Source: Cyclobacteriaceae bacterium
GTDB lineage: Bacteria; Bacteroidota; Bacteroidia; Cytophagales; Cyclobacteriaceae
Length of the DNA: 7,168 nucleotides
Direction: 5' to 3'
Assembly (NCBI GenBank): GCA_025363495.1
Contig: JANYDR010000372.1
Location: 1-7,168 of the forward strand
A program made the translations under genes and the position numbers. The notes beneath the pieces are model-generated. The model was given only the letters and a program-made list of their open reading frames with translations, searched no databases and was not told the origin of the DNA. This document shows, piece by piece, positions 6,590-7,168 of the stretch (its first letter is position 1; the number at the start of each line of letters is the position of its first letter).

Positions 6590-7129
6590 TTAATTGTCAA
6601 TTTTATTTTTGTATTCCTTATTCTTGTTACCCATGAAGCTTTTGATCTTCTCGCCGATGTCAGTGCTTTCATCGATCGTTGAAAAAAGAGTTCCAACTTT
6701 GTTAAGATCTATTGTACCGATCATATCCAGAACAAATAAGCTTGTTGAGTCATTTACCAGCACCACGGTCCCAAGGGTAGATCCTTTAACATCTCTCACA
6801 TAGACGTCAAAATTCTTTCCTTGCATTCTGCTCGTTAACACAGATTCATACGACTCACTCTGGTAATCCTTCATTAGCTTTTTGTAATCCTTCATATCAA
6901 AATTCTTGTCGCCTTTATCGACCATCAGGAATTTCAATTTCTCTATGTTCCTGATCATTTCATCAAAGTCCTTATTATCGGATTGATTCAGCATCCGCAA
7001 GGTATTCTTATAAAAATATAGCGAAAGAGATTTATCAAAACGGGCCTGAAGCGCTTCGGTTGTTTTCGCCTGGGCCAAGATGAAACTGGAGGAAAAAAGA
7101 ATGGCGAGGAAGAGAATGGTTTTTTTCAT
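6590..7129 (-). CDS. Secreted DUF4252-like protein of unknown function
   Basis: A 179-residue protein with a clear Sec signal peptide: MKK, a hydrophobic core (about 4-16) and a likely signal peptidase I site after AQA (residue 21). There is no lipobox Cys, so the product is probably soluble in the periplasm or released. The mature part is rich in Lys and Asp, with an N-terminal helical region (22-60) and MIRNIEKLKFLMVDK followed by mixed strands ending in GTVVLVNDSTSLFVLDMIGTIDLNKV (about 119-144, split here by family pattern). This pattern resembles DUF4252 of Bacteroidota, whose role is unknown. It is the first complete gene of the operon with the ABC ATPase and permease, which suggests a link to envelope or export functions, but only by position. 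The ATG at 7129 lies 18 nt after a possible upstream stop. The family call is moderately sure. Confidence 0.7.
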   Translation of the reverse strand: MKKTILFLAILFSSSFILAQAKTTEALQARFDKSLSLYFYKNTLRMLNQSDNKDFDEMIRNIEKLKFLMVDKGDKNFDMKDYKKLMKDYQSESYESVLTSRMQGKNFDVYVRDVKGSTLGTVVLVNDSTSLFVLDMIGTIDLNKVGTLFSTIDESTDIGEKIKSFMGNKNKEYKNKIDN

Positions 7130-7147
7130 AGTTTTTTAACGAGCGGT

Positions 7148-7168
7148 TTAGTCTTCCCACGACTCAAG
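7148..7168 (-). CDS. Possible C-terminal end of an upstream gene (six codons, LESWED-stop)
   Basis: From the right edge the minus strand reads six sense codons and a TAA at 7150-7148, 18 nt before the DUF4252-like ATG. Tight same-strand spacing is what an operon neighbour would give, and no promoter element is visible in the 18-nt gap. The piece is too short to identify or to prove that it is coding. Confidence 0.3.
   Translation of the reverse strand, partial: LESWED

Overview
This window looks like chromosomal DNA of a member of the Bacteroidota, most likely a Cytophagales-type bacterium. That is inferred from three things: promoter-like TAnnTTTG elements in front of several genes, a PadR regulator coupled to a large FtsX-type permease with a 'permease prefix' domain, and a secreted protein resembling the DUF4252 family. 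TGA ends at least three intact genes here, so the standard code applies.

Layout. Positions 1-241 (minus) hold the N-terminal part of an Hsp20-type small heat-shock protein with a strong Shine-Dalgarno sequence. A 237-bp divergent spacer separates it from a plus-strand cation diffusion facilitator (CDF) metal exporter at 479-1390. The CDF promoter element lies so close to its ATG that the mRNA may be leaderless. Everything from 1478 to the right edge is on the minus strand. Read in the direction of transcription this is: the last codons of an unidentified gene (7168-7148), a secreted DUF4252-like protein (7129-6590), an ABC ATPase (6578-5664) and its membrane partner (5686-4883), a SemiSWEET sugar transporter (4831-4574) with its own promoter, a PadR repressor (4450-4124), and a MacB/FtsX-like permease (4124-1478).

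The most notable feature is the last one. Read conceptually, the permease is a single 882-codon gene starting on the PadR stop codon (TAATG overlap). It carries three separate lesions: an in-frame TGA where a Trp is expected at codon 19, and two single-base deletions near codons 154 and 229. The second deletion is in an A-run. The PadR gene itself and its promoter appear intact; the promoter has a palindrome and a third half-site one helical turn away. The locus therefore looks like an intact one-component regulator whose output permease is decaying, unless the lesions are assembly errors.

The DUF4252-ATPase-permease genes look like one operon: an 11-nt gap between the first two and a 23-bp overlap between the second and third. 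The ATPase has a Glu in the Q-loop and a YSLGMKQR signature, as in bacitracin- and lantibiotic-immunity-type exporters. The substrate cannot be read from the sequence. I found no RNA genes, mobile elements, CRISPR arrays or convincing intrinsic terminators.
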